This document shows positions 1-9,795 of a stretch of DNA of 64,000 bases, piece after piece. Source of the DNA: an uncultured Bacteroidota bacterium (GTDB lineage Bacteria; Bacteroidota; Bacteroidia; Chitinophagales; Chitinophagaceae). Location: assembly GCA_903927185.1 (NCBI GenBank), contig CAIYLW010000007.1, positions 1 through 64,000 of the forward strand. Reading direction: 5' to 3'. Below the pieces are notes generated by a model. The model worked only from the letters and a program-made list of their open reading frames with translations. It was not told where the DNA came from and searched no databases. The position numbers and the translations under genes are program-made. Position 1 is the stretch's first letter. Every line of letters begins with the position of its first letter.

Positions 1-69
1 ATTGTTATATAACATAAGCGTAACAAATAAAATCATATTTAGCTTTTATAAATATTAAAGTGTTGATTA

Positions 70-1266
70 TCAATTTGTTTTACCCGGATAGATATTAAGA
101 GCCTTTTCTAAAAGGTCCATAGATTTATTTATATCATTTATATTTAATACATAAGCGATTCTAACTTCTTGTTTTCCTAATCCTTCCGTTCCATAGAAGC
201 CGGAGGCTGGTGCCAGCATAATAGTTTGGCCATCATCTTCAAAACTTTCTAATAACCACTGACAAAACACATCTGCGTCATCCACTGGCAATTTTGCCAT
301 TGCATAAAATGCACCACCTGGATTAGGACAGTAAACACCTCCGATTGCATTTAAACGTTTAACTAATAAATCTCTGCGCGATTTATATTCAGCTTTTGTA
401 GTATCAAAATAGTCTGCTGGTAAATCGATGGCGGCTTCACCGGCAATTTGGGCAAAACTTGGTGGGCTAAGTCGAGCTTGTGCAAATTTCATGACAGCTT
501 CCATCAGTTTTGCATTTTTACATACAAATGCTCCGATCCTACCTCCGCATGCACTATATCTTTTACTAATAGTATCCATGATTACTACATTGTTATCGAT
601 ACCTGTTAAATGAAGTGCGCTTATTTGTTTGCCTTCGTAACAAAATTCACGGTAGGCCTCATCAGAAAATAAATAAAGATTGTATTTGAGAATAATGGCT
701 TTTAATTGTTCCATTTCTTCTTTACTGTACAAATACCCTGTTGGATTATTTGGATTGCAAATTACGATTGCTTTAGTTTTTGAAGTAATCTTTGCTTCGA
801 AGTCGGCAATTGGAGGAAGTGCAAATCCATTTTCTATATTTGAAGTAATAGGAACAACTGTAACCCCAGCTGCTACTGCAAATCCATTGTAGTTTGCATA
901 AAAAGGTTCCGGAATAATTACTTCATCTCCTGCATCTAAACAAGCCAGAAAACCAAATTGAATAGCTTCACTTCCACCAGTTGTGATGATGATTTGATTT
1001 TCATTTACCTCTATTCCTACAGAAGCATAATAAGTCACTAATTTTTTTCTGTAACTCTCATTACCCGCGCTGTGACTATATTCCAACACTTTGAAGTTGC
1101 TGTTGCGTACAGCATCCAAAACCATCTTCGGAGTTTCAATATCAGGCTGACCAATATTTAGATGGTATACTTTGATACCTCTTTTTTTAGCAGCCTCTGC
1201 AAATGGTACAAGTTTTCGTATGGGTGAAGCAGGCATTGCCTGACCCCTCTGACTGATTGTTAACAT
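70..1266 (-). CDS. PLP-dependent class I/II aminotransferase (aspartate/aromatic type)
   Basis: A 398-residue fold-type I aminotransferase, expected to move an amino group between an amino acid and a 2-oxo acid in the cytoplasm. Visible landmarks are the NPNNPTG cofactor loop (residues 171-177), the DEAY segment with Asp202 and Tyr205 that contact the pyridine ring, and the Schiff-base lysine in SKR at Lys235. A C-terminal Arg (QEVRIAY) would bind the substrate carboxylate. Full family length. The start is the ATG at 1266; 91 bp and a hairpin separate it from the DUF1573 genes upstream, so it is probably its own unit. Substrate specificity (Asp, aromatic or branched chain) cannot be decided from sequence alone. 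Confidence 0.9.
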   Translation of the reverse strand: MLTISQRGQAMPASPIRKLVPFAEAAKKRGIKVYHLNIGQPDIETPKMVLDAVRNSNFKVLEYSHSAGNESYRKKLVTYYASVGIEVNENQIIITTGGSEAIQFGFLACLDAGDEVIIPEPFYANYNGFAVAAGVTVVPITSNIENGFALPPIADFEAKITSKTKAIVICNPNNPTGYLYSKEEMEQLKAIILKYNLYLFSDEAYREFCYEGKQISALHLTGIDNNVVIMDTISKRYSACGGRIGAFVCKNAKLMEAVMKFAQARLSPPSFAQIAGEAAIDLPADYFDTTKAEYKSRRDLLVKRLNAIGGVYCPNPGGAFYAMAKLPVDDADVFCQWLLESFEDDGQTIMLAPASGFYGTEGLGKQEVRIAYVLNINDINKSMDLLEKALNIYPGKTN

Positions 1267-1303
1267 CTAACAAAGATACTTGCTGTAAAAGCATACACAA
1301 AAG

Positions 1304-1331
1304 AAAAGCGTAAAGATTTCGTTACGCTTTT
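1304..1331. terminator. Bidirectional hairpin terminator
   Basis: A perfect 10-bp inverted repeat (AAAAGCGTAA / TTACGCTTTT, 8-nt loop) lies between the downstream end of the DUF1573 pair and the start of the aminotransferase. It is T-rich on both sides. On the - strand it would end the DUF1573 transcript before the aminotransferase. Confidence 0.7.
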
Positions 1332-1357
1332 TATAAAATTGTTGATGAGAAATTAAC

Positions 1358-1747
1358 TTAGGATTTAGTTTTTCCGTTTTTTGTATCGGCTAACACTTCA
1401 CCTTCTAAGGTTAATATATAAGGTTGGTTGCTATTCGTAAATTTTACATTCACTGATTTCTTGAAAACACCTTCTACCGCAGCATTATAAGTTACTTTGA
1501 TGGTAGCTTTCTGTCCCTTAGGAACTGCAGACTGCAGATATTCAGGGGTTGTACAACCACAATCAGCATTTGCAAATTCAATGACAATTGGTTTAGCTGA
1601 TACATTCTTGTATTCAAATACAAAACTAACCGGCACTCCCTTTTTTACTTTTCCAAATTGGTGACTGATTTCTTTAAATTCAACACCAGTCTGAGCCATT
1701 GCAAATTGGCCAATCATGAGACTTAAAGCGAACAGAATTCCTTTCAT
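1358..1747 (-). CDS. Secreted DUF1573 domain protein (first of tandem pair)
   Basis: A 129-residue protein with a signal peptide (residues 1-19, ending in AMAQ) followed by a single DUF1573 immunoglobulin-like domain. The domain signature CGCTTP is present (Cys63, Cys65). The family is abundant in Bacteroidota and its molecular role is not established. It sits 12 bp downstream of a second DUF1573 gene on the same strand, so the two are almost certainly co-transcribed and probably arose by duplication, though they have diverged well beyond simple copies. Expected in the periplasm or outside the cell. Confidence 0.85.
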   Translation of the reverse strand: MKGILFALSLMIGQFAMAQTGVEFKEISHQFGKVKKGVPVSFVFEYKNVSAKPIVIEFANADCGCTTPEYLQSAVPKGQKATIKVTYNAAVEGVFKKSVNVKFTNSNQPYILTLEGEVLADTKNGKTKS

Positions 1748-1759
1748 AATTATGTTAGT

Positions 1760-2215
1760 TTAATTTTTTGTATTGATTTTCTGAGTGGCAGTTGCAGGAG
1801 CCGTTGCGGGAATTTCTTGAACTCCTTCTCCACTGAAAGTGAATTTTTTAGTTAATCCTCCAGTAAAATAAACGTCTGTGTAACGGGTAAACGCACCAAT
1901 TACACTACCATTGAAACGAATGGTCATTTTAACGGTTTGACCTGGTCCAAATTTTTCATTTGGTTTAAAACTTGGTGTGGTACAGCCGCAACCAGGTTGA
2001 GCGTTCAAAATAGACAAACTATCTTTTCCAATATTTTTCATCTCTACGATGTATTCAACAGGTTTACCAAAAGTAATCTTGCCAAAACTATAAGTGTCGT
2101 TTTTGAATTCAATTTGAGAATTTACGTCTTTTGTTGGGGTTGTATTTGTGGTAGCTTGACTAAATCCTGCAAGTGCAACAAACAGGGTCATTACCATTAC
2201 ATATATTTTCTTCAT
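1760..2215 (-). CDS. Secreted DUF1573 domain protein (second of tandem pair)
   Basis: A 151-residue protein with a signal peptide (about 1-20, ending GFSQ), a Thr/Asn-rich linker, one DUF1573 domain with the GCGCTTP signature (Cys76, Cys78), and a short Ala/Thr-rich tail. It is the upstream gene of the pair and shares the pattern FGK...PV.....KN...........GCGCTTP with its neighbour, so a beta-sandwich fold is expected. Function unknown. It is divergent from the E1 fusion gene with 185 bp between them. Confidence 0.85.
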   Translation of the reverse strand: MKKIYVMVMTLFVALAGFSQATTNTTPTKDVNSQIEFKNDTYSFGKITFGKPVEYIVEMKNIGKDSLSILNAQPGCGCTTPSFKPNEKFGPGQTVKMTIRFNGSVIGAFTRYTDVYFTGGLTKKFTFSGEGVQEIPATAPATATQKINTKN

Positions 2216-2400
2216 AAAGTATTATTTATACCTAAAAGTAGTGAATCTAAAATTTCTGAAACTGGTATTAAGCTATTTTTAAGAGAATCTAGAAAAAAAC
2301 ACGGTAATGGCTTAATTTGTAGTTGGTTAGATTTGAAAATAGGTACTATAAAATACTAATTTCTGTTAGCCTATTCATTTACTAATGTTATTTTTGTTTT

Positions 2401-4785
2401 ATGGAACTAAATACTTCTTTGGAGCAAACAAGCGATATGCTATCTTTTGAAGGCTTTCGTAAAGCCGTATTAGAAGATTATCGTTTTGCAGTCATTAGCC
2501 GCGAAACAAGTTTATTAGGGAGAAGGGAAGTGTTAACGGGTAAAGCAAAATTTGGCATTTTTGGTGATGGCAAGGAAGTAGCCCAAGTGGCTATGGCCAA
2601 ATTTTTTCAACCAGGTGATTTTAGAAGTGGCTATTATCGTGATCAAACTTTTATGTTCGCAACAGGATTAGCCACTGTAGAACAATATTTTTCGCAATTA
2701 TACGCAGACATCAAAAATGATCCATTTAGTTTTGGCAGGCAAATGAGTTCGCATTTTGCTACTCGTTTCGTGGATGATAATGGGAATTGGATGGACCTTG
2801 CAAATCGTAAAAACGTTTCATCAGATATAGCACCGACCGCCGGACAAATGCCTCGAGCATTAGGTCTGGCTTTCGCATCTAAATGTTTTAGACAATCTCA
2901 TGAATTGCGCAAACTTGATGCGTTAAGTCATAATGGAAATGAAATTAGTTTCTGTACTATCGGAGATGCAAGCACAACTGAAGGACATTTTTTGGAGACT
3001 ATCAATGCTGCGGGAGTATTGCAGGTACCATTGGCCGTATTTGTTTGGGATGATGGGTATGGTATTTCAGTACCTACCAATTTTCAAACTACCAAGGGGT
3101 CGATTTCTGAAGCATTAAAAGGGTTTGAGAAAAAAGCAGACACCAACGGAATTAGAATTTATAAAGTCAAAGCCTGGGATTATGCAGGCATGTGCGAAGT
3201 GTTTGAAGAAGCTTTGCAACGAGTTAGAGAAACTCATGTGCCAGTTTTATTTCATGTGGAAGAAGTTACACAACCACAGGGGCACTCTACAAGTGGCAGT
3301 CAGGAGCGTTATAAAAGTGCCGAAAGATTAGAATGGGAACGTGAATGGGATTGCATCAAAAAAATGCGTCAATGGGTGATTGATAATAATATTGGCTCTG
3401 AAGAAGAATTAACAACCATTGAATCTGAAGCAAAAGAACACGTAAGAAATCAGAAAAATTCTGCCTGGGAAAAATACATTCAGCCGATTAAAGAATTAGC
3501 TAATCGTGCAGCTTCATTGATACAATCTACTGTGGTAAATGATATGGAAGTGTATAATCAATTGCAGAAAATGGCAAGTGAATTAACATCAAATAGAGAA
3601 CCACTTCGAAGAGATGTTATGCGATCCTTAGCCATTACCATGGAGCTGGCACCTCATTCTCCTACAAAACAAGAGACAAATGCTTATTATGATTATTTAC
3701 TTTCAGAAAATAGTTATCAATATAATAGTCATTTATATAATGAAGGTCCAAAAAGTGCTTTGAAAGTTGAACAAGTAAAACCCCTTGTTTCTTTTGATGC
3801 ACCATTGGTGAATGGCTATGAAATTTTGAATAAATATTTTGATGCATTATTTACAACCAACCCAAAAGTTTTTGCTTTTGGAGAAGATGTTGGACATATT
3901 GGTGATGTGAATCAAGGTTTTGCTGGGTTACAAGATAAACATGGCGGAGATAGAATTCTTGATACTGGGATCAGAGAATTAACAATAGTTGGACAGGCCA
4001 TCGGGTTATCGTTACGTGGGTTGAGGCCTATTGCTGAAATACAATACCTCGATTATTTATTATATGGTTTGCAACCTTTAAGTGATGATGTAGCTACAAC
4101 GCATTTTAGAACTAAGGGAATGCAAAGTGTACCTTTGATTATAAGAACAAGAGGTCATCGATTAGAAGGTATTTGGCATAGTGGATCCCCATTAGGAATG
4201 GTGATTAATGCCTTGCGTGGATTATATGTTTGTGTACCCAGAAATATGGCACAATCAGTGGGAATGTATAACACATTATTACAAGGGAATGACCCGGCTG
4301 TAGTTATTGAATGTTTGAATGGATACCGATTGAAAGAAAAAATGCCTGCTAATTTATTAGAGTATACCACTCCTTTAGGCATACCTGAAGTTATCAGAGA
4401 GGGACAAGACATTACAATTGTTTCATACGGGTCTGTTCTTAGAATCATTCAAGATGCAGCAGACCGATTAGAGCGTGATAATATCAGTTGCGAAATCATT
4501 GATGTGCAAACCTTACTGCCTTTCGATATCAATCATTTTATTGTTGAGTCGCTTAAGAAAACGAATCGGATTGTATTTATTGATGAAGATGTTCCAGGGG
4601 GTGCTTCTTCTTATATGTATAATCAGGTAATGGAAATACAGGGAGGTTACAACTGGTTAGATGTTAATGCAAGAACAATTACAAGTAAGCCAAATCGACC
4701 TGGATATGGTAGTGATGGAGATTATTTTAGCAAGCCAAATGCAGAAGAAATTATCTCAGTCATTAAAGAAATGATGAGTGAATAA
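2401..4785 (+). CDS. 2-oxoacid dehydrogenase E1, fused alpha and beta subunits
   Basis: A 794-residue thiamine-diphosphate enzyme of the branched-chain 2-oxoacid / pyruvate dehydrogenase E1 family. The alpha half (about 1-360) carries the ThDP motif beginning GDAST near residue 188, with the closing Asn in FLETINAAG. The beta half (about 455-794) carries FGEDVGHIGDVNQGF near 492 and the transketolase C-terminal domain with DEDVPGGA. Such single-chain alpha-beta fusions are known in Bacteroidota. It would oxidatively decarboxylate a 2-oxo acid and pass the acyl group to an E2 lipoyl protein. No E2 or E3 gene lies beside it, so the partner complex is encoded elsewhere and the substrate remains open. 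Confidence 0.9.
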   Translation: MELNTSLEQTSDMLSFEGFRKAVLEDYRFAVISRETSLLGRREVLTGKAKFGIFGDGKEVAQVAMAKFFQPGDFRSGYYRDQTFMFATGLATVEQYFSQLYADIKNDPFSFGRQMSSHFATRFVDDNGNWMDLANRKNVSSDIAPTAGQMPRALGLAFASKCFRQSHELRKLDALSHNGNEISFCTIGDASTTEGHFLETINAAGVLQVPLAVFVWDDGYGISVPTNFQTTKGSISEALKGFEKKADTNGIRIYKVKAWDYAGMCEVFEEALQRVRETHVPVLFHVEEVTQPQGHSTSGSQERYKSAERLEWEREWDCIKKMRQWVIDNNIGSEEELTTIESEAKEHVRNQKNSAWEKYIQPIKELANRAASLIQSTVVNDMEVYNQLQKMASELTSNREPLRRDVMRSLAITMELAPHSPTKQETNAYYDYLLSENSYQYNSHLYNEGPKSALKVEQVKPLVSFDAPLVNGYEILNKYFDALFTTNPKVFAFGEDVGHIGDVNQGFAGLQDKHGGDRILDTGIRELTIVGQAIGLSLRGLRPIAEIQYLDYLLYGLQPLSDDVATTHFRTKGMQSVPLIIRTRGHRLEGIWHSGSPLGMVINALRGLYVCVPRNMAQSVGMYNTLLQGNDPAVVIECLNGYRLKEKMPANLLEYTTPLGIPEVIREGQDITIVSYGSVLRIIQDAADRLERDNISCEIIDVQTLLPFDINHFIVESLKKTNRIVFIDEDVPGGASSYMYNQVMEIQGGYNWLDVNARTITSKPNRPGYGSDGDYFSKPNAEEIISVIKEMMSE

Positions 4786-4824
4786 AATTACGTGCACCCT
4801 TCAAAAAGTAATTAAATTTATTTA

Positions 4825-6903
4825 ATGATAGAAAGTAATAAGGCTTTTAAGCAAACTAATAGAAATACATATTGGCAAAATGGGTTCTTATTAATAGCTA
4901 GCTACTTTTTATCTGGCTATTTTTGTATTAACCTATTAAGGGTTCCTCCAGACAATTATTCTTTATTGTGGATTCCCTCCGGAATCGGTTTGTTGATGTT
5001 TCTTGTTCTTGGTAATTCAGCATTTTTATGGGTGTTAATTGTAAATTTTATTCTGAATAAGTTTACTTATTTCCAAAATAATTCTCAGCAAATTGATTAT
5101 TATAATTTGTTTTTAGGTGTTTTAAGTGCCGCAATTGATGCATTGCAAGGATTTATTGCTTGGAAAATTGCCCTCAAATTAGAAAGCTCACAAAAGAATC
5201 TTTTATTTACTAAAAACTCTCATTTAATTTTCTTTTCGCTTTTAGTTTGTTTTCTTCCTTGTTTTTTAACTAGTGGACTTTTAGTATTGGTAAAAGGCAT
5301 ACAGAGGCCTGAAGGAATTGATATTGCTACGTTCTTTAAACTGTCCATTTATTTTACAGTAGGAAATACAATTGGTATTTTTTTGGTAGCGCCTTTATAT
5401 TGGGCAAGGAAAATGCATACTCAAATAATAACATTTAAAAGCCTATATCCTTTTGTTATTACACTTTCAATTATTTTTATTCTGTACGTATCTTTTTATC
5501 AATTTCCTCCAATAGTTTTTTTAATTATTCCGCTTTTAGTTTTATTTGCGAGAAGTGGGAATTTGTTGCATTCCATTATTGTTTCTTTTATTATTTGTAT
5601 TCTTTTATCAATTGGAACTGCAAACAGGCTTGGTTTTTTTGGAACACATATCGATTCTGATACTTCTTTTGAAACAGTACTTTTTTTGTTGACAATCATG
5701 TTTGTTCTTTATATAGCAACCATAACTTTCTCCGAACTAAAACAGAATCAAGAACAGCTTCAAATGCTTGTTAGTCAAAGTAACAGATCCATGGAAGTAA
5801 GTGAAGAACGTTATAAAATGCTCGCAGAAAATGTAGTGGATGTAATTTGGGTTTGGGATCTTTCGTTGGGAAAATTTACTTATGTCAGTCCCTCTGTATA
5901 TCAATTAAGGGGCCTTACAGTTGAAGAAGCTATGATGGAATCAATCGAATCGTCATTGGAGCCTGATTCTGCTAAAAAAGTTTTGGATAAAATGGCTACT
6001 GAACTTAAGAATTTAAAAAATTATGAAAACAGTAAAAAATATTATTATGATGAACTTCAGCAATATAAAAAAGATGGCACATTAATTTGGATAGAAACAG
6101 TAACACATCTTGTTTTCAAGAATAATGGTCAGATGGAAATTATTGGTGCTTCAAGAGATATTAATCAACGAAAGCAAGCTGAAGAAATACAAAAAGAGAA
6201 TCAGAACAAGTTAAAAGAATTAAATGCTACAAAAGATAAATTTTTCTCCATCATTGCACATGATCTAATGAACCCATTTCATACTTTGATAGGATTCAGC
6301 AGTTTATTAATTAGGCAGTCTGCAAAAAAAGATTTGGAGGGTGTTGCGGCTAGTGCAAAATTGATGAATGATTCAGCTGAAAAAACAAGAAATCTATTAA
6401 AGAATTTATTAGAATGGGCTTATACGCAAACTGGGAATATTTCCTATAATCCAGAGAACCTTGCGATACAAACGATTATTCAAGAAGTGATTGATTTATT
6501 ACAGGTAACTGCAGAGCAGAAAGGAATTGAGGTGAATATTGAATTGCCAAATGATGGTACAGTGTATGCCGATAAGCATATGTTAAGCACTGTACTACGT
6601 AATTTAATTTCCAATGCAATAAAGTATACTTATCCTGGAGGACATATTAATATATCTGCTGAAAAAAGTAAATCTAAATGGCTTTTTAAAATAAAAGATA
6701 ACGGAAAAGGAATGCCACAAGAAGTTTGTGAAAATATTTTTAAAATTGGTACACATCGATCTGAAATGGGTACTGAAAAAGAACAAGGTACGGGTTTAGG
6801 ACTCATATTGTGTAAAGAGTTTGTAGATAAGCACCAAGGGAAAATCTGGGTTGACAGTAATATTAGAGAAGGGAGTACTTTCAGTTTTACCATACCCATT
6901 TAA
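4825..6903 (+). CDS. MASE1-PAS sensor histidine kinase
   Basis: A 692-residue hybrid-free sensor kinase. Residues 1 to about 310 form a multi-helix membrane sensor of MASE1 type (about eight hydrophobic segments). A PAS/PAC domain follows at about 325-450, then a HisKA dimerisation domain with the phospho-acceptor His near 478 in AHDLMNP, then an HATPase domain with N box (NLISNAIKY, about 592), G1 (DNGKGMP, about 625) and G2 (GTGLGL, about 654). No response regulator lies nearby, so it is an orphan kinase. It starts 39 bp after the E1 gene on the same strand and may be co-transcribed with it. The signal it senses is unknown. Confidence 0.88.
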   Translation: MIESNKAFKQTNRNTYWQNGFLLIASYFLSGYFCINLLRVPPDNYSLLWIPSGIGLLMFLVLGNSAFLWVLIVNFILNKFTYFQNNSQQIDYYNLFLGVLSAAIDALQGFIAWKIALKLESSQKNLLFTKNSHLIFFSLLVCFLPCFLTSGLLVLVKGIQRPEGIDIATFFKLSIYFTVGNTIGIFLVAPLYWARKMHTQIITFKSLYPFVITLSIIFILYVSFYQFPPIVFLIIPLLVLFARSGNLLHSIIVSFIICILLSIGTANRLGFFGTHIDSDTSFETVLFLLTIMFVLYIATITFSELKQNQEQLQMLVSQSNRSMEVSEERYKMLAENVVDVIWVWDLSLGKFTYVSPSVYQLRGLTVEEAMMESIESSLEPDSAKKVLDKMATELKNLKNYENSKKYYYDELQQYKKDGTLIWIETVTHLVFKNNGQMEIIGASRDINQRKQAEEIQKENQNKLKELNATKDKFFSIIAHDLMNPFHTLIGFSSLLIRQSAKKDLEGVAASAKLMNDSAEKTRNLLKNLLEWAYTQTGNISYNPENLAIQTIIQEVIDLLQVTAEQKGIEVNIELPNDGTVYADKHMLSTVLRNLISNAIKYTYPGGHINISAEKSKSKWLFKIKDNGKGMPQEVCENIFKIGTHRSEMGTEKEQGTGLGLILCKEFVDKHQGKIWVDSNIREGSTFSFTIPI

Positions 6904-7331
6904 ACAATAAGTCTCTTATTGAAATCCTGAAGTTCCTGATCAGTTAGTAATAAACATTGATCTTTTCTGCCAAACCATTTATATCTATTTTTTGCAATCC
7001 AATTATAAACTTGATCTCTCAAAAATTTGGGTATAATCAGAGCAGCATAAAATATGGGCCAAAAGCCATTTAATGATTTAGCTATTTTTAAAGCCCCAGT
7101 AGATTTAGTATAAATTTTTCCATTCTCTATTAGTACTAAAGAGTTAAAATCTTTACTCGGAAAATGATGATCTAACAATAATTTTTGTCCGAATTCACTT
7201 TGTAAAGACCCAAAATAGAACTTCTTTTTCCTGTCGCGTTTAAGTATAAATTGAACAGCGCCACTGCATAAATTACAATAGCCATCAAATAAAACAATGC
7301 TTTTAAAATTAGTAAGTTCTTGTTGGTTCAT
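6900..7331 (-). CDS. DCC-family thiol-disulfide oxidoreductase-like protein
   Basis: A 143-residue DUF393/DCC family protein. The defining motif near the N-terminus is DGYCNLC (Asp16, Cys19, Cys22), which resembles a thioredoxin CXXC site. No signal peptide is visible, so it should be cytoplasmic. The family is annotated as putative thiol-disulfide oxidoreductase without a firm reaction. Its stop codon overlaps the convergent histidine kinase stop by 4 bp. The gene lies downstream of the YebC-family gene on the same strand, but a hairpin separates the two. Confidence 0.85.
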   Translation of the reverse strand: MNQQELTNFKSIVLFDGYCNLCSGAVQFILKRDRKKKFYFGSLQSEFGQKLLLDHHFPSKDFNSLVLIENGKIYTKSTGALKIAKSLNGFWPIFYAALIIPKFLRDQVYNWIAKNRYKWFGRKDQCLLLTDQELQDFNKRLIV

Positions 7332-7339
7332 CTAAAAAT

Positions 7340-7367
7340 AAAGGCGTCACATTTTGGTGGCGCCTTT
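7340..7367 (-). terminator. Intrinsic terminator of the YebC-family gene
   Basis: Inverted repeat AAAGGCG...CGCCTTT with an additional inner CAC/GTG pairing and a short loop. It is followed on the - strand by a T-rich tail (TTTATTTTTAGA). It sits 25 bp downstream of the YebC-family stop and just before the DCC start. Confidence 0.7.
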
Positions 7368-7392
7368 AAAGATATGTGATAATAAAAGGAGG

Positions 7393-8115
7393 TTATCCCA
7401 TATTATGAAACACTTTATTTACATCTTCATCCTGTTCTAAACGATCAATAAGTTTGCTTATATCTTCAGCCTGTTCATCGGTTACTGGAACAGTAGTTGT
7501 TGGTATCCATTCTAATTCAGAGCTTATGGTACTTAAGCCTTTTTCTTCCAATGCCTTTTGTAAATTACCAAAGTCGGTAAATGCACAACGTAAAACGATA
7601 ATGGGATGTCCATTATCATCGGTACTATCTCCCAATTCATCTAAACCAAAATCTATCAATTCTAATTCAAGGTCATCCATATTTAAGCCTTCTGGATTTA
7701 ATTTGAATACCCCCATTTTTTTGAACTGAAAGCTTACAGATCCGCTATTTCCTAATGCGCCATGACCTTTATTGAAATGGCTTTTAACGTTTGCCACAGT
7801 ACGTACGTGGTTGTCGGTTGCAGATTCCACCAAAAGTGCTACCCCATGAGGTGCATATCCTTCATAAAGAATTTCCTCATAATTACTTGTATCCTTACCC
7901 ATGGCACGCTTAATAGCAGCTTCCACACGGTCTTTTGGCATGCCTACACTCTTGGCATTTTGAAAACAACGACGAAGAGCTGGGTTAGTAGCCACATCAG
8001 GTCCACTTGCTTTAACTGCAATCACGATTTCTTTACCAATTCTTGTGAATTGCTTAGCCATTCTATCCCAACGGGCAAACATGGTGGCTTTACGTACTTC
8101 AAAAATCCTTCCCAT
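7393..8115 (-). CDS. YebC/PmpR family DNA-binding / translation-factor protein
   Basis: A 240-residue YebC/TACO1-family protein (usual length about 240-250). The N-terminus holds the typical basic region with FTRIGKEI. The [15 protein letters not shown] and [20 protein letters not shown] segments are also family hallmarks. Members have been described as transcriptional regulators and, more recently, as factors that help ribosomes at difficult sequences; the role here is not determined. Monocistronic: a terminator follows it and the divergent or upstream genes are not in the same unit. Confidence 0.92.
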   Translation of the reverse strand: MGRIFEVRKATMFARWDRMAKQFTRIGKEIVIAVKASGPDVATNPALRRCFQNAKSVGMPKDRVEAAIKRAMGKDTSNYEEILYEGYAPHGVALLVESATDNHVRTVANVKSHFNKGHGALGNSGSVSFQFKKMGVFKLNPEGLNMDDLELELIDFGLDELGDSTDDNGHPIIVLRCAFTDFGNLQKALEEKGLSTISSELEWIPTTTVPVTDEQAEDISKLIDRLEQDEDVNKVFHNMG

Positions 8116-8183
8116 AATGTTATATTAAATAGTACTTGTAAAAGTTGGCAAATTTAACGTATCTAAACTTAGTAGCCAAGTTG

Positions 8184-8205
8184 CAAAATTCAAAATTCAA
8201 AATTC
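8184..8205. repeat. Heptamer tandem repeat (CAAAATT x3)
   Basis: Three head-to-tail copies of CAAAATT in the YebC/permease intergenic region, beside the permease terminator. A related AAATTCA-type array occurs at 25210-25230 before the SPOR gene. Short A/T-rich array with no visible coding role. Confidence 0.6.
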
Positions 8206-8240
8206 AAAAAAAAAGCGCTCCAATGTTGATTGGAGCGCTT
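8205..8240 (-). terminator. Intrinsic terminator of the amino-acid permease
   Basis: A perfect 11-bp inverted repeat, AAGCGCTCCAA / TTGGAGCGCTT (8213-8223 and 8230-8240), with a 6-nt loop. On the - strand it is followed by a run of nine T. It lies 20 bp after the permease stop codon. Confidence 0.9.
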
Positions 8241-8259
8241 AATCATAAGTATTTTAAAA

Positions 8260-9795
8260 CTAGTGTTTCTCGAAATCAGAAGCTTTTGGAAGAACATCTC
8301 CCGGATTATGAAGCTTACTATGTTTTCTACTATAAGCGAAATACACAACAAGACCTAATGCCATCCAACCAAATGCAACTTTTAGTGTTTGACTATCCAA
8401 TGCAAAAATCATAGCCAAACAAATCACTGCACCTAAAATTGGAACTAAAGGAACCAGAGGAGTTTTGAAAGATCTTTCTATTTCCGGTGATTTTACTCTT
8501 AAAATCCAGATACCCGCACTTACTAAAACGAAAGCAAATAAAGTACCAAATGAAGTTAAATCTCCAGCAACACTTCCAGGTACAAATGCAGCAAAAGCAC
8601 CTACAAAGATGAATAAAATGATATTTGATTTGTAAGGTGTTCTGAATTTAGGATGTAAGTCAGAAAATACTTTTGGCAATAAACCATCATTAGCCATCGA
8701 ATAAAATACACGACTCTGACCCATCAACATAACTAATATAACGGAAGAGAATCCTGCTAGAATTGCCACAGTAACTGCTGTTGCAAGCCATCCATAACCA
8801 GTCATATAAGTTGAAATAGCATAAGCTACAGAAGCTTCGCGTCCTTTTAATGGATCCACAAAATCTTGCCAGTTAGCAACACCAGTCAATACATGTCCGA
8901 ATAAAATATAAAGGATTGTACAAACAACTAAGGAACCCAAAATACCTATCGGCATATCTCTCTTTGGATTTTTTGCTTCCTGAGCTGCAGTGGAAACTGC
9001 ATCGAAACCAATAAAGGCAAAGAACACGATAGCGGCACCACCTAAAACGCCACCCCAACCATGTTTGAACGTGCCAGAATAGTCGGCAATTACCTTGCCA
9101 GTGGCATCAATTAAAGGAGGTTGGTTAGCAGGAATAAAGTAAGGGGTATGATTTTCAGGTTTGATAAAATGCCATCCTAAAAAGATGAATAAGATAACAA
9201 TGGCAACTTTAATAAATACAATAACTGCGTTTACCATCGCTGATTCCTGTGTTCCCTTAATTAATAATAGGGTTAACAAAAGAAGAATCACTAATGCAGG
9301 AGCATTGATAATTCCACGATGTAATACTCCTAACTTATCAGTTATACTTTCTAAAGGCGAATGGCTCCATTCATAGGGTATGCCTCCTCCCAACAGCTTG
9401 TTTAAATATTCACTCCAAGCAATTGATACGGTAGCTGCACCAAGTGCATATTCCATAATCAATGCCCAACCAATAATCCAGGCAACGGTTTCACCCATGG
9501 TAACATAAGAATAAGCATAGGCAGATCCTGAAATAGGAATCATGGCTGCAAATTCAGCATAACACAAACCTGCAAATGCACATCCTATCGCTGCTACGAT
9601 AAAAGAAAGTGTTACAGCAGGTCCAGCTGCTTGTCCGGCTGCTGCTGCTGTTCTAACAAATAAACCAGCTCCAATAATGGCGCCAACTCCCAGTGCAATC
9701 AGGTTACCCGCACCTAGTGTGCGTTTCAAACCTTTTCCACTGTCTTCAGATTGGGCCAACATGGCTGCTAAATCTTTTTTTCTGAATAAACTCAT
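8260..9795 (-). CDS. APC-family amino-acid permease
   Basis: A 511-residue integral membrane protein of the amino acid-polyamine-organocation superfamily, with about 12 or more hydrophobic helices. The N-terminal GVGAIIGAGLFV segment is the helix-1 substrate and ion-binding signature of the family. The length and the glycine-rich start of helix 1 resemble the cationic amino acid transporter group, but the substrate is not certain. It is expected in the inner membrane as a secondary importer. Divergent from the dicarboxylate symporter gene, with about 150 bp between start codons. Confidence 0.88.
   Translation of the reverse strand: MSLFRKKDLAAMLAQSEDSGKGLKRTLGAGNLIALGVGAIIGAGLFVRTAAAAGQAAGPAVTLSFIVAAIGCAFAGLCYAEFAAMIPISGSAYAYSYVTMGETVAWIIGWALIMEYALGAATVSIAWSEYLNKLLGGGIPYEWSHSPLESITDKLGVLHRGIINAPALVILLLLTLLLIKGTQESAMVNAVIVFIKVAIVILFIFLGWHFIKPENHTPYFIPANQPPLIDATGKVIADYSGTFKHGWGGVLGGAAIVFFAFIGFDAVSTAAQEAKNPKRDMPIGILGSLVVCTILYILFGHVLTGVANWQDFVDPLKGREASVAYAISTYMTGYGWLATAVTVAILAGFSSVILVMLMGQSRVFYSMANDGLLPKVFSDLHPKFRTPYKSNIILFIFVGAFAAFVPGSVAGDLTSFGTLFAFVLVSAGIWILRVKSPEIERSFKTPLVPLVPILGAVICLAMIFALDSQTLKVAFGWMALGLVVYFAYSRKHSKLHNPGDVLPKASDFEKH

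Noticed and set aside
1937-2359. Reading frame of 140 codons on the + strand opposite the second DUF1573 gene
   Set aside because: It is antisense to a clear signal-peptide protein and its translation has no recognisable domain.
2389-2396. TATTTTTG just before the E1 start as a leaderless promoter
   Set aside because: No matching -33 box at the right distance; this 8-mer is frequent in A/T-rich DNA.
8145-8414. Reading frame of 89 codons on the + strand over the permease end
   Set aside because: It crosses the permease terminator and the permease coding region in antisense and has no family features.
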